Positions 8,709-16,575 of a stretch of 40,085 nt of DNA are shown here, one piece after another. A program made the position numbers and the translations under genes. The notes under the pieces are model-generated. The model was given only the letters and a program-made list of their open reading frames with translations. It ran no database searches and was not told the DNA's origin. Source of the stretch: Methanobrevibacter thaueri (GTDB lineage Archaea; Methanobacteriota; Methanobacteria; Methanobacteriales; Methanobacteriaceae). Position 1 is the first letter of the stretch; every line of letters starts with the position of its first letter. The stretch spans positions 1 to 40,085 of the forward strand of contig NZ_SUTK01000015.1 of the NCBI RefSeq assembly GCF_015062905.1. The letters run 5' to 3'.

Positions 8709-8740
8709 GAAAGATAATACTTTCCTATATTTTTTAATTT
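8705..8740 (+). terminator. Terminator overlapping the stop codon of the secreted protein gene
   Basis: A 9-bp perfect stem (ATAGGAAAG / CTTTCCTAT, 6-nt loop, 8705-8728) includes the TAG stop at 8706-8708. It is followed by an ATATTTTTTAATTTT tail. The opposing flavodoxin-type gene ends at 8741, so the hairpin may act on both strands. Confidence 0.65.
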
Positions 8741-9256
8741 TCAGCAATTGAAACCTGCATCATATGCCTTTTTCAATTGATCGTTTTGAGATTTAACATT
8801 GCCTAAGACTTCAAATACTTCTTTTTCTGTCGGATTTTTAGAAAAACCGATGAAGTTTCTAATTCCTGCCAATGTATCTCCACAGCTGCTGCCCGCAGCA
8901 AGTATTATGTAATAATCCTTGTTTTCAAGATCCCTGAATATCGGATAGCACCTGTCAAAAAACATCTTCAATGTTCCGCACATACCGTAATAGTATACCG
9001 GTGTTGCATACAGTATTACATCGGCTTCCATCATTTTATCAAGAATTTCAGAGATTTGGTCTTCCTGGAAACACTTCATTTCAGGGGTCTTGCATTTGTA
9101 GCAAGCTTTGCAGGAAGAAAATTCAATATCATCCAGAAAATACTTAACCACATCATTTCCGGCATCCATTGCTCCCATTACAAACTCATCACACATAGTA
9201 TCGGAATTTCCCCCTTTTCTTGGGGAGGAGCTTATTACAACTACTTTCTTACTCAT
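8741..9256 (-). CDS. NADPH-dependent FMN reductase / flavodoxin-like iron-sulfur flavoprotein
   Basis: Flavodoxin-fold oxidoreductase. From the chosen ATG (9256) it begins MSKKVVVISSSPRKGGNSDT, where SSPRKGGNS is the FMN phosphate-binding loop of the NADPH-dependent FMN reductase group. There is a compact cysteine motif (CKACYKCKTPEMKC, after about residue 47), as in iron-sulfur flavoproteins and related methanogen proteins, so a bound Fe-S cluster is possible. The ATPVYYYGM segment is typical. The start overlaps the end of the upstream flavodoxin gene by 8 nt (ATGAGTAA), which supports 9256 over the in-frame ATG at 9286. It probably takes part in redox or oxidative-stress electron transfer; the exact substrate is unknown. 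Confidence 0.85.
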   Translation of the reverse strand: MSKKVVVISSSPRKGGNSDTMCDEFVMGAMDAGNDVVKYFLDDIEFSSCKACYKCKTPEMKCFQEDQISEILDKMMEADVILYATPVYYYGMCGTLKMFFDRCYPIFRDLENKDYYIILAAGSSCGDTLAGIRNFIGFSKNPTEKEVFEVLGNVKSQNDQLKKAYDAGFNC

Positions 9257-9713
9257 CTTCAATCCATCCTTTAGCTTTTGAAACATCCCCCATGAACCTC
9301 ATTCCTTTTGCGAAATTGAGTTCTGGATAGGTGTTTGCCAAATCGCTAACACATTTATCGATTCCAGAACCTCCAGAGGTACAGAATGCCTTGATTGTCT
9401 TTCCGCTTAAATCAACGCTTTCAATGAAAGTGTTGATTATTGTAGGAGCTGTATACCACCATACAGGGAAACCTATTGCAACTATATCATATCCGCTTAC
9501 GTCACATGACTCGGCAATAGGAGGCCTGAATTCCTTGTCGTTCATTTCTATTGTTGATCTGGAGTTCTTGTCTGTCCAGTCCAGGTCTTCGGGAGTGTAA
9601 ATTTCTTCAGGAACTATTTCAAATATATCATAACCGTTTTCATTCGCTATCTTTTCAGCTATGCCTTTAGTTACTCCGCTAGCTGAAAAATAAGCGACAA
9701 GTACATTACTCAT
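9249..9713 (-). CDS. Flavodoxin
   Basis: A 154-residue flavodoxin-family protein. The N-terminal phosphate loop is YFSASGVTKGIAEKIA, the isoalloxazine-contacting region is FPVWWYTAPTIINTFIES, and the second loop is CTSGGSGIDKC. It resembles the group of flavodoxins with a WWYTAP motif found in anaerobes. A strong GGTGAT ribosome binding site precedes the ATG, and a TATA-like ATTATATAAT lies about 35-45 nt upstream. It forms a two-gene operon with the overlapping FMN reductase-like gene, which may be its redox partner. Confidence 0.88.
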   Translation of the reverse strand: MSNVLVAYFSASGVTKGIAEKIANENGYDIFEIVPEEIYTPEDLDWTDKNSRSTIEMNDKEFRPPIAESCDVSGYDIVAIGFPVWWYTAPTIINTFIESVDLSGKTIKAFCTSGGSGIDKCVSDLANTYPELNFAKGMRFMGDVSKAKGWIEDE

Positions 9714-9893
9714 ATTATCACCTATTTAAAAATAGTTTTTCATATTATATAATGTTAACATTCGCAACAATTAACTGTCAAAGTAAATTTTCCAGAAAAG
9801 ATCAATTTTTAGAATAATATAAACAATGAAAAATCATATTAAAAAGTTGAAACATAATATATTACATTATTAAATTAATGAAGGTAATGAAAA

Positions 9894-10655
9894 ATGTCAA
9901 AACCTGTTGTTGCAATAACAAGACCAAAAGACAGGGCTAAGAAAGCCTGCGAAATTGTTAGAGAATTAGGTGGCGAGCCGATATTGGCGCCAACACTTGA
10001 TTTGAAACCGGTCAACACACAATCCCTAAAGGATTTGGTTGCAAAAAAGGATGAGCTTGATTGGATCATATTCACATCCCCGACAACAATAGTTTCACTG
10101 AAACAGTTTCATCCGGACTTTTTGAAAAGCCTGAACTGCAAATTGGCAGTCATTGGAAACAAAACCGGAAAATTGGCCGAAAAAGAAGGCATGACTGTTG
10201 ACCTGATGCCTGAAGAGTTTACAGCCGAAGGCCTTATCGAAGAGTTTAAAAAGCAAGGCATCACCGGTAAAACAATTGGAATTCCAAGAACCGCTTCTGC
10301 AAGACCTGTTCTGCCTGAAGAGCTGGAAAAACTTGGAAATAAAGTGATTTTAGCCGAAGCATACAAATCACTCTTTCCGATGGATGAAAATGCAGTGAAA
10401 GAACTCATTGAAAAAATTGAAAACAGGAAAATTGATGCAATTACATTTACAAGTCCGCTGACTGTCGAAAACTTCTTTGAAATAGTGGATGACAAGCAGA
10501 AGATCGCAGGACTGCTGTCAGATAACCTATTGACAGTATGCATCGGTCCAATTACCGCAAAGGTTCTGGACAAATATGACATTACCTACATTTACCCAGA
10601 CACTTACACAGTTCCGGACATGATGGAGCTATTATTTGAAGAATTAGACAGGTGA
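9894..10655 (+). CDS. hemD: Uroporphyrinogen-III synthase
   Basis: Cyclises hydroxymethylbilane with ring-D inversion to uroporphyrinogen III, the precursor of F430, cobamides and sirohaem. The 253-residue protein begins MSKPVVAITRPKDRA. It has the family's two-lobe pattern: WIIFTSPTTIVSL in the first half, AITFTSPLTVENF in the second, then CIGPITAKVLDKY and the C-terminal YTVPDMMELL. This family is weakly conserved, but these landmarks together are diagnostic. The gene leads a plus-strand run with SRP19 and a RecJ-like gene. The stop TGA lies within the GGTGAT ribosome binding site of SRP19. Confidence 0.93.
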   Translation: MSKPVVAITRPKDRAKKACEIVRELGGEPILAPTLDLKPVNTQSLKDLVAKKDELDWIIFTSPTTIVSLKQFHPDFLKSLNCKLAVIGNKTGKLAEKEGMTVDLMPEEFTAEGLIEEFKKQGITGKTIGIPRTASARPVLPEELEKLGNKVILAEAYKSLFPMDENAVKELIEKIENRKIDAITFTSPLTVENFFEIVDDKQKIAGLLSDNLLTVCIGPITAKVLDKYDITYIYPDTYTVPDMMELLFEELDR

Positions 10656-10659
10656 TAAA

Positions 10660-10929
10660 ATGATAACTATCTGGCCACAATATTTGGATAAAAACTTGAC
10701 CCTGAAGGAAGGGCGCAAAATCGCTAAGGAATATGCCGTAGCGGAACCTAGCCTTTCAGACATTGAAAGAGCTGTAAAAAGACTTGGATTACAACACAGT
10801 GTTCAAAAAGAAGTTTCATACCCTGGAAAGTGGTATGAAAAATCCGGAAGAATACTTGTTGAATGGGAAGGAACAAAATTGGAACTTCTACGTGAAGTCA
10901 GCTTAGAAATTAAAAATATGAGAAACTGA
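10660..10929 (+). CDS. srp19: Signal recognition particle 19 kDa protein
   Basis: Binds the tips of helices 6 and 8 of archaeal 7S RNA and primes SRP54 binding, for membrane targeting of nascent proteins. The 89-residue length and the start MITIWPQYLDKNLTLKEGRK are typical of archaeal SRP19. KIAKEYAV and the later basic HSVQKEVSYPGKWYEKSGR segment match the RNA-binding core. It is 4 nt after hemD and 5 nt before the RecJ-like gene, so it is part of a compact operon. The RNA partner itself is not in this window. Confidence 0.95.
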   Translation: MITIWPQYLDKNLTLKEGRKIAKEYAVAEPSLSDIERAVKRLGLQHSVQKEVSYPGKWYEKSGRILVEWEGTKLELLREVSLEIKNMRN

Positions 10930-10934
10930 TTATT

Positions 10935-12341
10935 ATGCAAATACCACAACTAATGTCTGAACAGTATCATGAGGCAAAAAAGATTATTGAATCATCAACC
11001 AGCATCAAAATCTATTCACACATCGACTGTGACGGAATCTGTTCAGGCGCAATACTATCAACCATACTAGACAGAGAAAATAAAGAACATGAAATTGAAT
11101 TCGTAAACCTGGATGTTTTGGACAATCTGGATTTGGACCACGAACTCACAATATTTTCAGATTTGGGGTCCGGCCAGCTTATTGACACCAAAGCAAAGGA
11201 AGGTCAAAAGATTCTGATTTTAGACCACCACCCACCTTTAAGGGACCTCGACTATAGAATCGGAAAGGACTACACATATCTGGAGATCAATCCACACCAC
11301 CACGGCATCGACGGCTCATACTATGTTTGCGGCGGAGGACTATGCTATTTCCTTTCAAAGGAATTCGGATATACCGACTTGAGCTGGATTGGGGTGCTGT
11401 CCGCCATTGGAGATATGCAAAATACAAAAAGCGGACATTTTGAAGGACTGAATGAAATCATTCAGCAGGACGCAATCGATGGAGGATACCTCGAAGTTAT
11501 CAAAAACGACATCAATATATACGGAAGAAATACCCGTCCGTTATTCGTGGCCCTTTCATATTTCAATGACGTCAAGCTTCCGATTACAAACAATACCGCC
11601 GAAACTATGGCAATTCTAGAAGAGCTTGGAATTGATGAGAAACATCACAGGAAAACCTTGAACGAACTGACAATGGAAGAGAAGGGCAGGCTGTACCAAC
11701 GTCTTTCACAAATGATATCACAGGTGGTTCCAGGAAAATATGTTCAATATATTCCCCAATTGATTATTGGAGATTCATATACATTCATCAAAGAGGATGA
11801 ACATAGCTTTTTAAGGGACGGATCAGAGTTTTCAACAGCCATGAACGCCTGTGGAAGAAATCATGAGGAAAAAGTTGCCATGGAAGTTCTTAAAGGTGAC
11901 AGATGTTCATCATTGGATGAACTGGAAAGCATCAGCAGAGATCACCGACGCAATTTGGCACAATCAATAGAAAAGGTTAGCGATGGTGAACAATCAAATA
12001 TAATTGACCTTAAAAACTTGCAATATTTTGATGGAACCGGAATTAAACCTGAAATTGTCGGTACCATCACTGGAATGATACTGGGATACTGCGATTGGAA
12101 AAAGCCAGTTATAGGATTTACCCAAACAGATAATACAGGATTAAAAATATCTTTAAGATGTTCTAGACTCCTCTCATACGATGGAATTCATTTTGGAAAT
12201 ATAATTCGTAAGGTTTCAGCAGAAGTTGGTGGAACAGGTGGTGGACACTCAATGGCATGCGGAGCTTATATACCTATCGACAAAAAAGATGAATTTTTTG
12301 AACGATTCAATAATGAACTTGAAGGCCAACTAACAAATTAG
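10935..12341 (+). CDS. DHH-family single-strand exonuclease, archaeal RecJ/GAN-like
   Basis: A 468-residue DHH/DHHA1 protein. The metal-binding motifs are in order: SHIDCDG at residues 28-34, LDHHPP at 96-101, a GGGLCYFL segment, and the C-terminal DHHA1 nucleotide/ssDNA loop GGTGGGHSMACGA starting near residue 432. Length and order fit the archaeal RecJ-like proteins, which include GAN, the GINS-associated nuclease of the replication fork; bacterial RecJ is longer. The likely role is 5'-3' single-strand DNA, or possibly RNA, degradation in replication and repair. It is the last gene of the hemD-srp19 run. Confidence 0.9.
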   Translation: MQIPQLMSEQYHEAKKIIESSTSIKIYSHIDCDGICSGAILSTILDRENKEHEIEFVNLDVLDNLDLDHELTIFSDLGSGQLIDTKAKEGQKILILDHHPPLRDLDYRIGKDYTYLEINPHHHGIDGSYYVCGGGLCYFLSKEFGYTDLSWIGVLSAIGDMQNTKSGHFEGLNEIIQQDAIDGGYLEVIKNDINIYGRNTRPLFVALSYFNDVKLPITNNTAETMAILEELGIDEKHHRKTLNELTMEEKGRLYQRLSQMISQVVPGKYVQYIPQLIIGDSYTFIKEDEHSFLRDGSEFSTAMNACGRNHEEKVAMEVLKGDRCSSLDELESISRDHRRNLAQSIEKVSDGEQSNIIDLKNLQYFDGTGIKPEIVGTITGMILGYCDWKKPVIGFTQTDNTGLKISLRCSRLLSYDGIHFGNIIRKVSAEVGGTGGGHSMACGAYIPIDKKDEFFERFNNELEGQLTN

Positions 12342-12349
12342 TATATATA
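12342..12349 (+). promoter_or_regulatory. TATA box for the HTH regulator gene
   Basis: TATATATA immediately follows the recJ-like stop codon and lies about 50 nt before the ATG at 12400. Transcription would start near 12370 and include a GAGG ribosome binding site around 12388. Confidence 0.5.
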
Positions 12350-12399
12350 GTAGTAAAGATAAAAATACTAATTAATCAATTACAATTGAGGAATGAAAT

Positions 12400-13203
12400 A
12401 TGAAGGCTTTTAAAAAAAGAGGTGCATTAACACATTTCCAAATACTAAGTGAAATATCAAAACAAGACCCTCACCTCAAACAAAAAGATTTGGCTGAAAA
12501 ATTAGACATTACAATTCAGGCAGTTTCTGAAAATATTAAAACATTAATCGAATTAGGATATATAACTTCTAAAGATGGAAGATCACCATACAAAATCACT
12601 CAAAGTGGTATTGATAAGGTTAAAAAGGATGCAATAAGCTTAAGAAAATATAGTGACTCTGTTTTAGAAACTATGAACCATTATAAAACAATATGGCCTG
12701 CTATCGCAAAAGAAGATTTGAAAAAGGATGATATTGTAGGATTATATATGGACGACGGAGTTCTGTATGCTCACAAAAAAGAAGAAAATGCAACAGGTAT
12801 CGTTCTTGAAGACGCCGAAGAGAACATGGATGTAGCGCTGACCAAACTCACAGGAATAATTGACATGAATGTGGGAGAAGTTACTGTAATAAATGTTCCT
12901 ACAATCAAAGACGGAGGATCCAAAGCAAGCGATTTGGAGTTAATTAAAAATGTCTATGAAAAAGGAACAAACAGCGGTGAAGAAATAGACAAGATTGCTG
13001 TTGCAGGTACTGTTTCAAGAGCTATCGTTAAAAAACTTGGATTAAGCATTGATATAGAATATGCCGCTCCTCAAGCTACTGCAAACGCTGCCCGTAAAGG
13101 ATTGAACGTCCTTGCAATCTGTGTTGGAGACATGAGCAAGGCATTTACACGAGAGCTTGAAAACGAGAAAATTAAATATAATATTATCGACGGTGGAAAA
13201 TAA
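12400..13203 (+). CDS. Winged-helix transcriptional regulator with a C-terminal sensor-like domain
   Basis: A 267-residue archaeal regulator. Residues about 12-70 form a MarR-like winged helix: THFQILSEISK, then the recognition helix region KDLAEKLDITIQAVSENIKTL and the wing KDGRSPYKIT. The C-terminal 180 residues are a compact alpha/beta domain of the type found only in archaeal predicted regulators (COG1497-like). It contains VINVPTIKDGGSKASDLEL and IAVAGTVSRAIVKKLG and may bind a small ligand. The gene has its own TATA box and GAGG site. Its stop codon abuts the stop of the convergent helicase gene (TAA directly followed by TTA). The regulon is unknown. Confidence 0.82.
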   Translation: MKAFKKRGALTHFQILSEISKQDPHLKQKDLAEKLDITIQAVSENIKTLIELGYITSKDGRSPYKITQSGIDKVKKDAISLRKYSDSVLETMNHYKTIWPAIAKEDLKKDDIVGLYMDDGVLYAHKKEENATGIVLEDAEENMDVALTKLTGIIDMNVGEVTVINVPTIKDGGSKASDLELIKNVYEKGTNSGEEIDKIAVAGTVSRAIVKKLGLSIDIEYAAPQATANAARKGLNVLAICVGDMSKAFTRELENEKIKYNIIDGGK

Positions 13204-14472
13204 TTAATTTTCCACTAACATCCTCAATAATGCAGCAGCTAATTTTGAATTATCTTCTTCTGCATCATCAACTATTTTTTCATATCTTTCCAAATTTCCA
13301 TCACGGATTAATGATTTTGCATCATTCAACAGTTTTTTGGTTTTGATTGCATCTATTTCTCCGAGCGTGGGAAACTCCTTTTCGATGATTTTAACATTGT
13401 TTGCCTTTCTGATATTGTTGAATCTTACAATTTCATCCTTTGAAACCAGGGTGAATGCAAATCCCCTTTTTCCGGCTCTTGCAGTTCTTCCGATTCTGTG
13501 AATATAATCATCTATGTTTTGGGGAACATCATAATTGACAATGACATCAACATTGTCGATATCCAAACCTCTGGCGGCCACATCCGTTGCAACCAGTATG
13601 TTTATGTTTCCGTTCCTGAATTTGTTCATTACCTTATCCCTTACCTGCTGGGTCATGTCCCCATGAATGCTGTCGGCTTTAAAATCATCTTTCAAGTGTT
13701 TACTAACGAAATTTACGCTTTTTTTGGTATTGCAGAATACCAATGCCAATTTCACATCATAAGCCTCAAGCAATCTGGTCAGACCATTGAACTTATCTTT
13801 TATATCACATTTGAAGGCATATTGTGTTATCTTTGGAATATTCTTCCTTTTATCAGATATCTTTATAAATTTTGGATTTTTCTGATATCTTTCTGCGATT
13901 TGCTTAATTTCACGAGGGATTGTGGCTGAAAATAGCAGGGTTTGTCTTTGATGAGGAGTTCTTGCCAAAATTGTTTCAATATCTTCCCTAAAGCCCATCT
14001 CCAACATTTCATCGGCTTCATCCAAAACAACTCTTTCAATTCCTATCAAATCCAGATTTCCACGTTCGATGTGGTCGATTACACGCCCAGGTGTTCCAAC
14101 AACAACATGAACACCCTTCTTAAGCACCCTTGTCTGCTTGCCTATGGGTTGGCCTCCATAAACCGCAAGCACCTTCAGCTTTTTGATTTTAGATCCGGTC
14201 TTTTCAATCTCTGAAGCTACCTGCATGCACAATTCCCTAGTCGGGCAAAGGATAATCGCCTGCGGAGATTTGTCCGGAATGAAAATCCTTTCAAGAACTG
14301 GAATCGCAAATGCGATTGTTTTTCCGGAACCTGTTTGAGCCTGGCCGATCAAGTCATGGCCATTCAAGGCTTCGGGTATTGCGGATTCCTGAATTGGGGT
14401 TAGCTTTTCAAACCCCATCTCGTCAATAGCCTTTTTGATATCATCAGATATGTTCAATTCATCGAAATTCAT
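13204..14472 (-). CDS. DEAD-box ATP-dependent RNA helicase
   Basis: A complete 422-residue DEAD-box core with the nine motifs in order: Q motif (FEKLTPIQ, residues 21-28), I (AQTGSGKT, 45-52), Ia (PTREL, 77-81), Ib (TPGR, 127-130), II (DEAD, 151-154), III (SAT), IV-like LVFCNTKK, V (ATDVAARGLDI) and VI (HRIGRTAR). There is only a short C-terminal tail (about 60 residues), with no RNA-binding extension. It probably unwinds structured RNA in ribosome assembly, mRNA decay or cold adaptation. It follows the radical SAM gene by 35 nt but has TATA-like sequence just upstream, so it may be transcribed alone. Confidence 0.95.
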   Translation of the reverse strand: MNFDELNISDDIKKAIDEMGFEKLTPIQESAIPEALNGHDLIGQAQTGSGKTIAFAIPVLERIFIPDKSPQAIILCPTRELCMQVASEIEKTGSKIKKLKVLAVYGGQPIGKQTRVLKKGVHVVVGTPGRVIDHIERGNLDLIGIERVVLDEADEMLEMGFREDIETILARTPHQRQTLLFSATIPREIKQIAERYQKNPKFIKISDKRKNIPKITQYAFKCDIKDKFNGLTRLLEAYDVKLALVFCNTKKSVNFVSKHLKDDFKADSIHGDMTQQVRDKVMNKFRNGNINILVATDVAARGLDIDNVDVIVNYDVPQNIDDYIHRIGRTARAGKRGFAFTLVSKDEIVRFNNIRKANNVKIIEKEFPTLGEIDAIKTKKLLNDAKSLIRDGNLERYEKIVDDAEEDNSKLAAALLRMLVEN

Positions 14473-14507
14473 TATTTTAATATATAAAAAACAAGTTATA
14501 TAATCGT

Positions 14508-15368
14508 TTAGATTAGTCTGGACTGCACCGATTTGGAAGGGAAATCATGCAGATACTCGAATATTTCACCAAATTCATTTAAAATTCCATGCTCATGAGT
14601 TCTCTTTTTGAAGATTCTCATCAGCCGGGCATTGTTGGGAGATGGGATTTCATAATCATCACCGAACTTTTCGATGTACTTTTCCTTCAATCCTGGAAAA
14701 TTCTTATCCAAACTTTCGTAAAAATATTCCCGGTTGCCCTTTCTTAAGGTCAGCCCCATCTGGAAGCATAATATTCCATGGACCTCACTTTCAATGCAAT
14801 AATCCAGAATCGAATTTATATTGTCTTCAGTGTCATTAATGTATGGCAAAATCGGACATAGCCACACGACTGTAGGAATGCCTGCCTCCCTTAATGTTTC
14901 AAGCACCTCAACACGTCTGGAGGTGGGGCAGACATTGGGCTCGATTATTCTGCACAGCTCATCGTCTGCAGTCGTTAGCGTCATCTGGACCACCACCCTT
15001 GACTTTTCATTGATTTTCTTAAGCAAGTCCAAATCCCTTAAAATCAGGTCTGACTTTGTGATGCAGGTGAATCCGAATCCATACCTGTAAATTAATTTCA
15101 ATGCTCTTCTGACATATTCCAACCTTTTCTCAAGTGGAATGTAGGGATCTGTCATTGCACCTGTCCCAATCATTGCAGGGGGCCTTTTAATGAGTTCCTT
15201 TTTGAGCAGTTCAAGGGAATTCTGCTTTACTTCGATATCCTCGAATTTGTGGTTCATGCCATATATTTCACTTCTTGAATCGCAATATATGCAGCCATGA
15301 CTGCATCCACGGTAAAGGTTCATCCCATTGTTTTTAGACAGAATACTTTTTGATGACACATAATGCAT
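14508..15368 (-). CDS. Radical SAM protein, spore photoproduct lyase-like (SPL family)
   Basis: A 286-residue radical SAM enzyme. The cluster-binding motif is CSHGCIYC (C22, C26, C29). The preceding GMNLYRG and following DSRSE are typical of the small 'SPL family' or Rv2578c-like radical SAM group. The middle carries TKSDLILRDLDLL and VVQMTLTTADDELCRIIEPN, the barrel strands of the fold. These proteins are widespread but the substrate is not known, and SPL-type DNA repair has not been shown for them. It is divergent from the Cas4-like gene and sits upstream of the DEAD helicase on the same strand. Confidence 0.88.
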   Translation of the reverse strand: MHYVSSKSILSKNNGMNLYRGCSHGCIYCDSRSEIYGMNHKFEDIEVKQNSLELLKKELIKRPPAMIGTGAMTDPYIPLEKRLEYVRRALKLIYRYGFGFTCITKSDLILRDLDLLKKINEKSRVVVQMTLTTADDELCRIIEPNVCPTSRRVEVLETLREAGIPTVVWLCPILPYINDTEDNINSILDYCIESEVHGILCFQMGLTLRKGNREYFYESLDKNFPGLKEKYIEKFGDDYEIPSPNNARLMRIFKKRTHEHGILNEFGEIFEYLHDFPSKSVQSRLI

Positions 15369-15427
15369 GAATTTAATTTAGCCTTCAAAGTTAATTAATT
15401 TATACTCCTGCCAACAAAAATAAAAAT

Positions 15428-16114
15428 ATGCAACAGAAAAACATTAACGAATATGATAAAACATATGATTTTAAAGACCATCCTTCCATAAAAGACCTTA
15501 AAATAATTGAAGGAAAAAACAATTTCCCCATTAGCTGGTTGAATCAGCAGGGATATTGCGAATACCAGATATATCTCGAGTATGTTGAAGGCATAGAAAC
15601 AGGACCTACAAAAGCCATGACCCATGGAAGCCAGATTCACAAGGAGCTGGAAGATATTTTCAAAAAGGACTCAACCCCTGCAAAATTCGAAGATGCAGTT
15701 GAGGAATCAAAAACACAGGCTTCACTGTCAAGGGAAGTCTTTGTGGTAGCTCCAAATTACGGCATAAGAGGATACATTGATGAGATATGGATGAAACCTG
15801 ACGAGATTGTCATAATTGACGACAAGCCTGGAAGAACACCATATGAATCAACAATGAATCAGGTAAGGGCATACTGCCTCGCTTTCAAGGACATGACCGG
15901 AGACGATAGAAAAATCAAGGCAGCACTTAGAGAAAGGGGAACCGAAAACCTCTTTTGGATTGAAGTGTTTACACCGGACATTGAAAAGCAAATAAAATTC
16001 ACAATCGACAGAATGCATGGACTGTTTGACGGAACAAAACCATTCAAAGCAACTAAAAACCCAAAAAAATGCAAATCCTGCAGATTCAAGGACAAATGTG
16101 AGAATGCAAAATGA
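15428..16114 (+). CDS. Cas4-like PD-(D/E)XK nuclease (stand-alone)
   Basis: A 228-residue RecB/Cas4-type nuclease. All hallmarks are visible: Cys44 (QQGYCEYQIY) with C-terminal C215, C218 and C224 (CKSCRFKDKC), the four ligands of a Cas4 Fe-S cluster; His71 in GSQIH; Asp118 in GYIDE; the D131-x-K133 pair in IIDDKPG; and the QxxxY motif (Q145, Y149). The active site therefore looks intact. The family cuts or unwinds DNA ends and, near CRISPR arrays, processes spacers. No CRISPR array or other cas gene is in this window, so it is a solo Cas4-like protein. A TATA box (15397-15406) lies about 25 nt before the ATG with no ribosome binding site, suggesting a leaderless mRNA. Its stop overlaps the next gene by 4 nt. 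Confidence 0.88.
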   Translation: MQQKNINEYDKTYDFKDHPSIKDLKIIEGKNNFPISWLNQQGYCEYQIYLEYVEGIETGPTKAMTHGSQIHKELEDIFKKDSTPAKFEDAVEESKTQASLSREVFVVAPNYGIRGYIDEIWMKPDEIVIIDDKPGRTPYESTMNQVRAYCLAFKDMTGDDRKIKAALRERGTENLFWIEVFTPDIEKQIKFTIDRMHGLFDGTKPFKATKNPKKCKSCRFKDKCENAK

Positions 16115-16575
16115 ACAAAAAAACAATATCAATTATTCTGCTAATCATATTCATGATAACAACCGTCCTGACACTGGCCAATGTGTTCATGACCGATACA
16201 AACACTGACGTCAATCAAACGGGAACACTGACGGTTGGAAACACAACGGTCCATTATGAAAAAGCGGGAAAGTGTCTTGATGTGATTGACGGAAATACAA
16301 TTCGGGTTTATGGCGTTGGTCGGGTTCAGCTAACCCAAGTCGGTGCAGTCGATAAAGAGCCGAATTTCAGCCAGGCAAAAAACTTCGTGAGTGAAAAATG
16401 CCTTGGAAAAACAGTATATCTCGATATTGACGACAAACAGCCAAAAGATAAGTACGACCGTACATTGGCCATAGTATACACTAATGATACTAACGTCAAT
16501 AGAGAACTAATAGATAACGGCATGGCAAAAGTGTCCTACTTTGAGCCAAGCGAATTCAAGAAAGGATTGAACTAG
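16111..16575 (+). CDS. Membrane-anchored staphylococcal-nuclease-fold protein, probably catalytically impaired
   Basis: A 154-residue protein with an N-terminal hydrophobic anchor or signal (about residues 5-26) and then an SNase-like OB-fold domain (about residues 50-150). Landmarks are VIDGNTIRV, VQLTQV, DKYDRTLAIVY and NRELIDNGMAKV. Aligned by eye to staphylococcal nuclease, only R87 is kept (R117). Ca2+ ligand D21 becomes N62, R35 becomes Q73, D40 becomes G78 and E43 becomes D81. The domain would lie outside the membrane. The gene overlaps the Cas4-like gene by ATGA and is therefore translationally coupled to it. It may bind nucleic acid without cutting, or have a changed active site. Domain assignment is firm; loss of activity is inferred. 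Confidence 0.78.
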   Translation: MNKKTISIILLIIFMITTVLTLANVFMTDTNTDVNQTGTLTVGNTTVHYEKAGKCLDVIDGNTIRVYGVGRVQLTQVGAVDKEPNFSQAKNFVSEKCLGKTVYLDIDDKQPKDKYDRTLAIVYTNDTNVNRELIDNGMAKVSYFEPSEFKKGLN

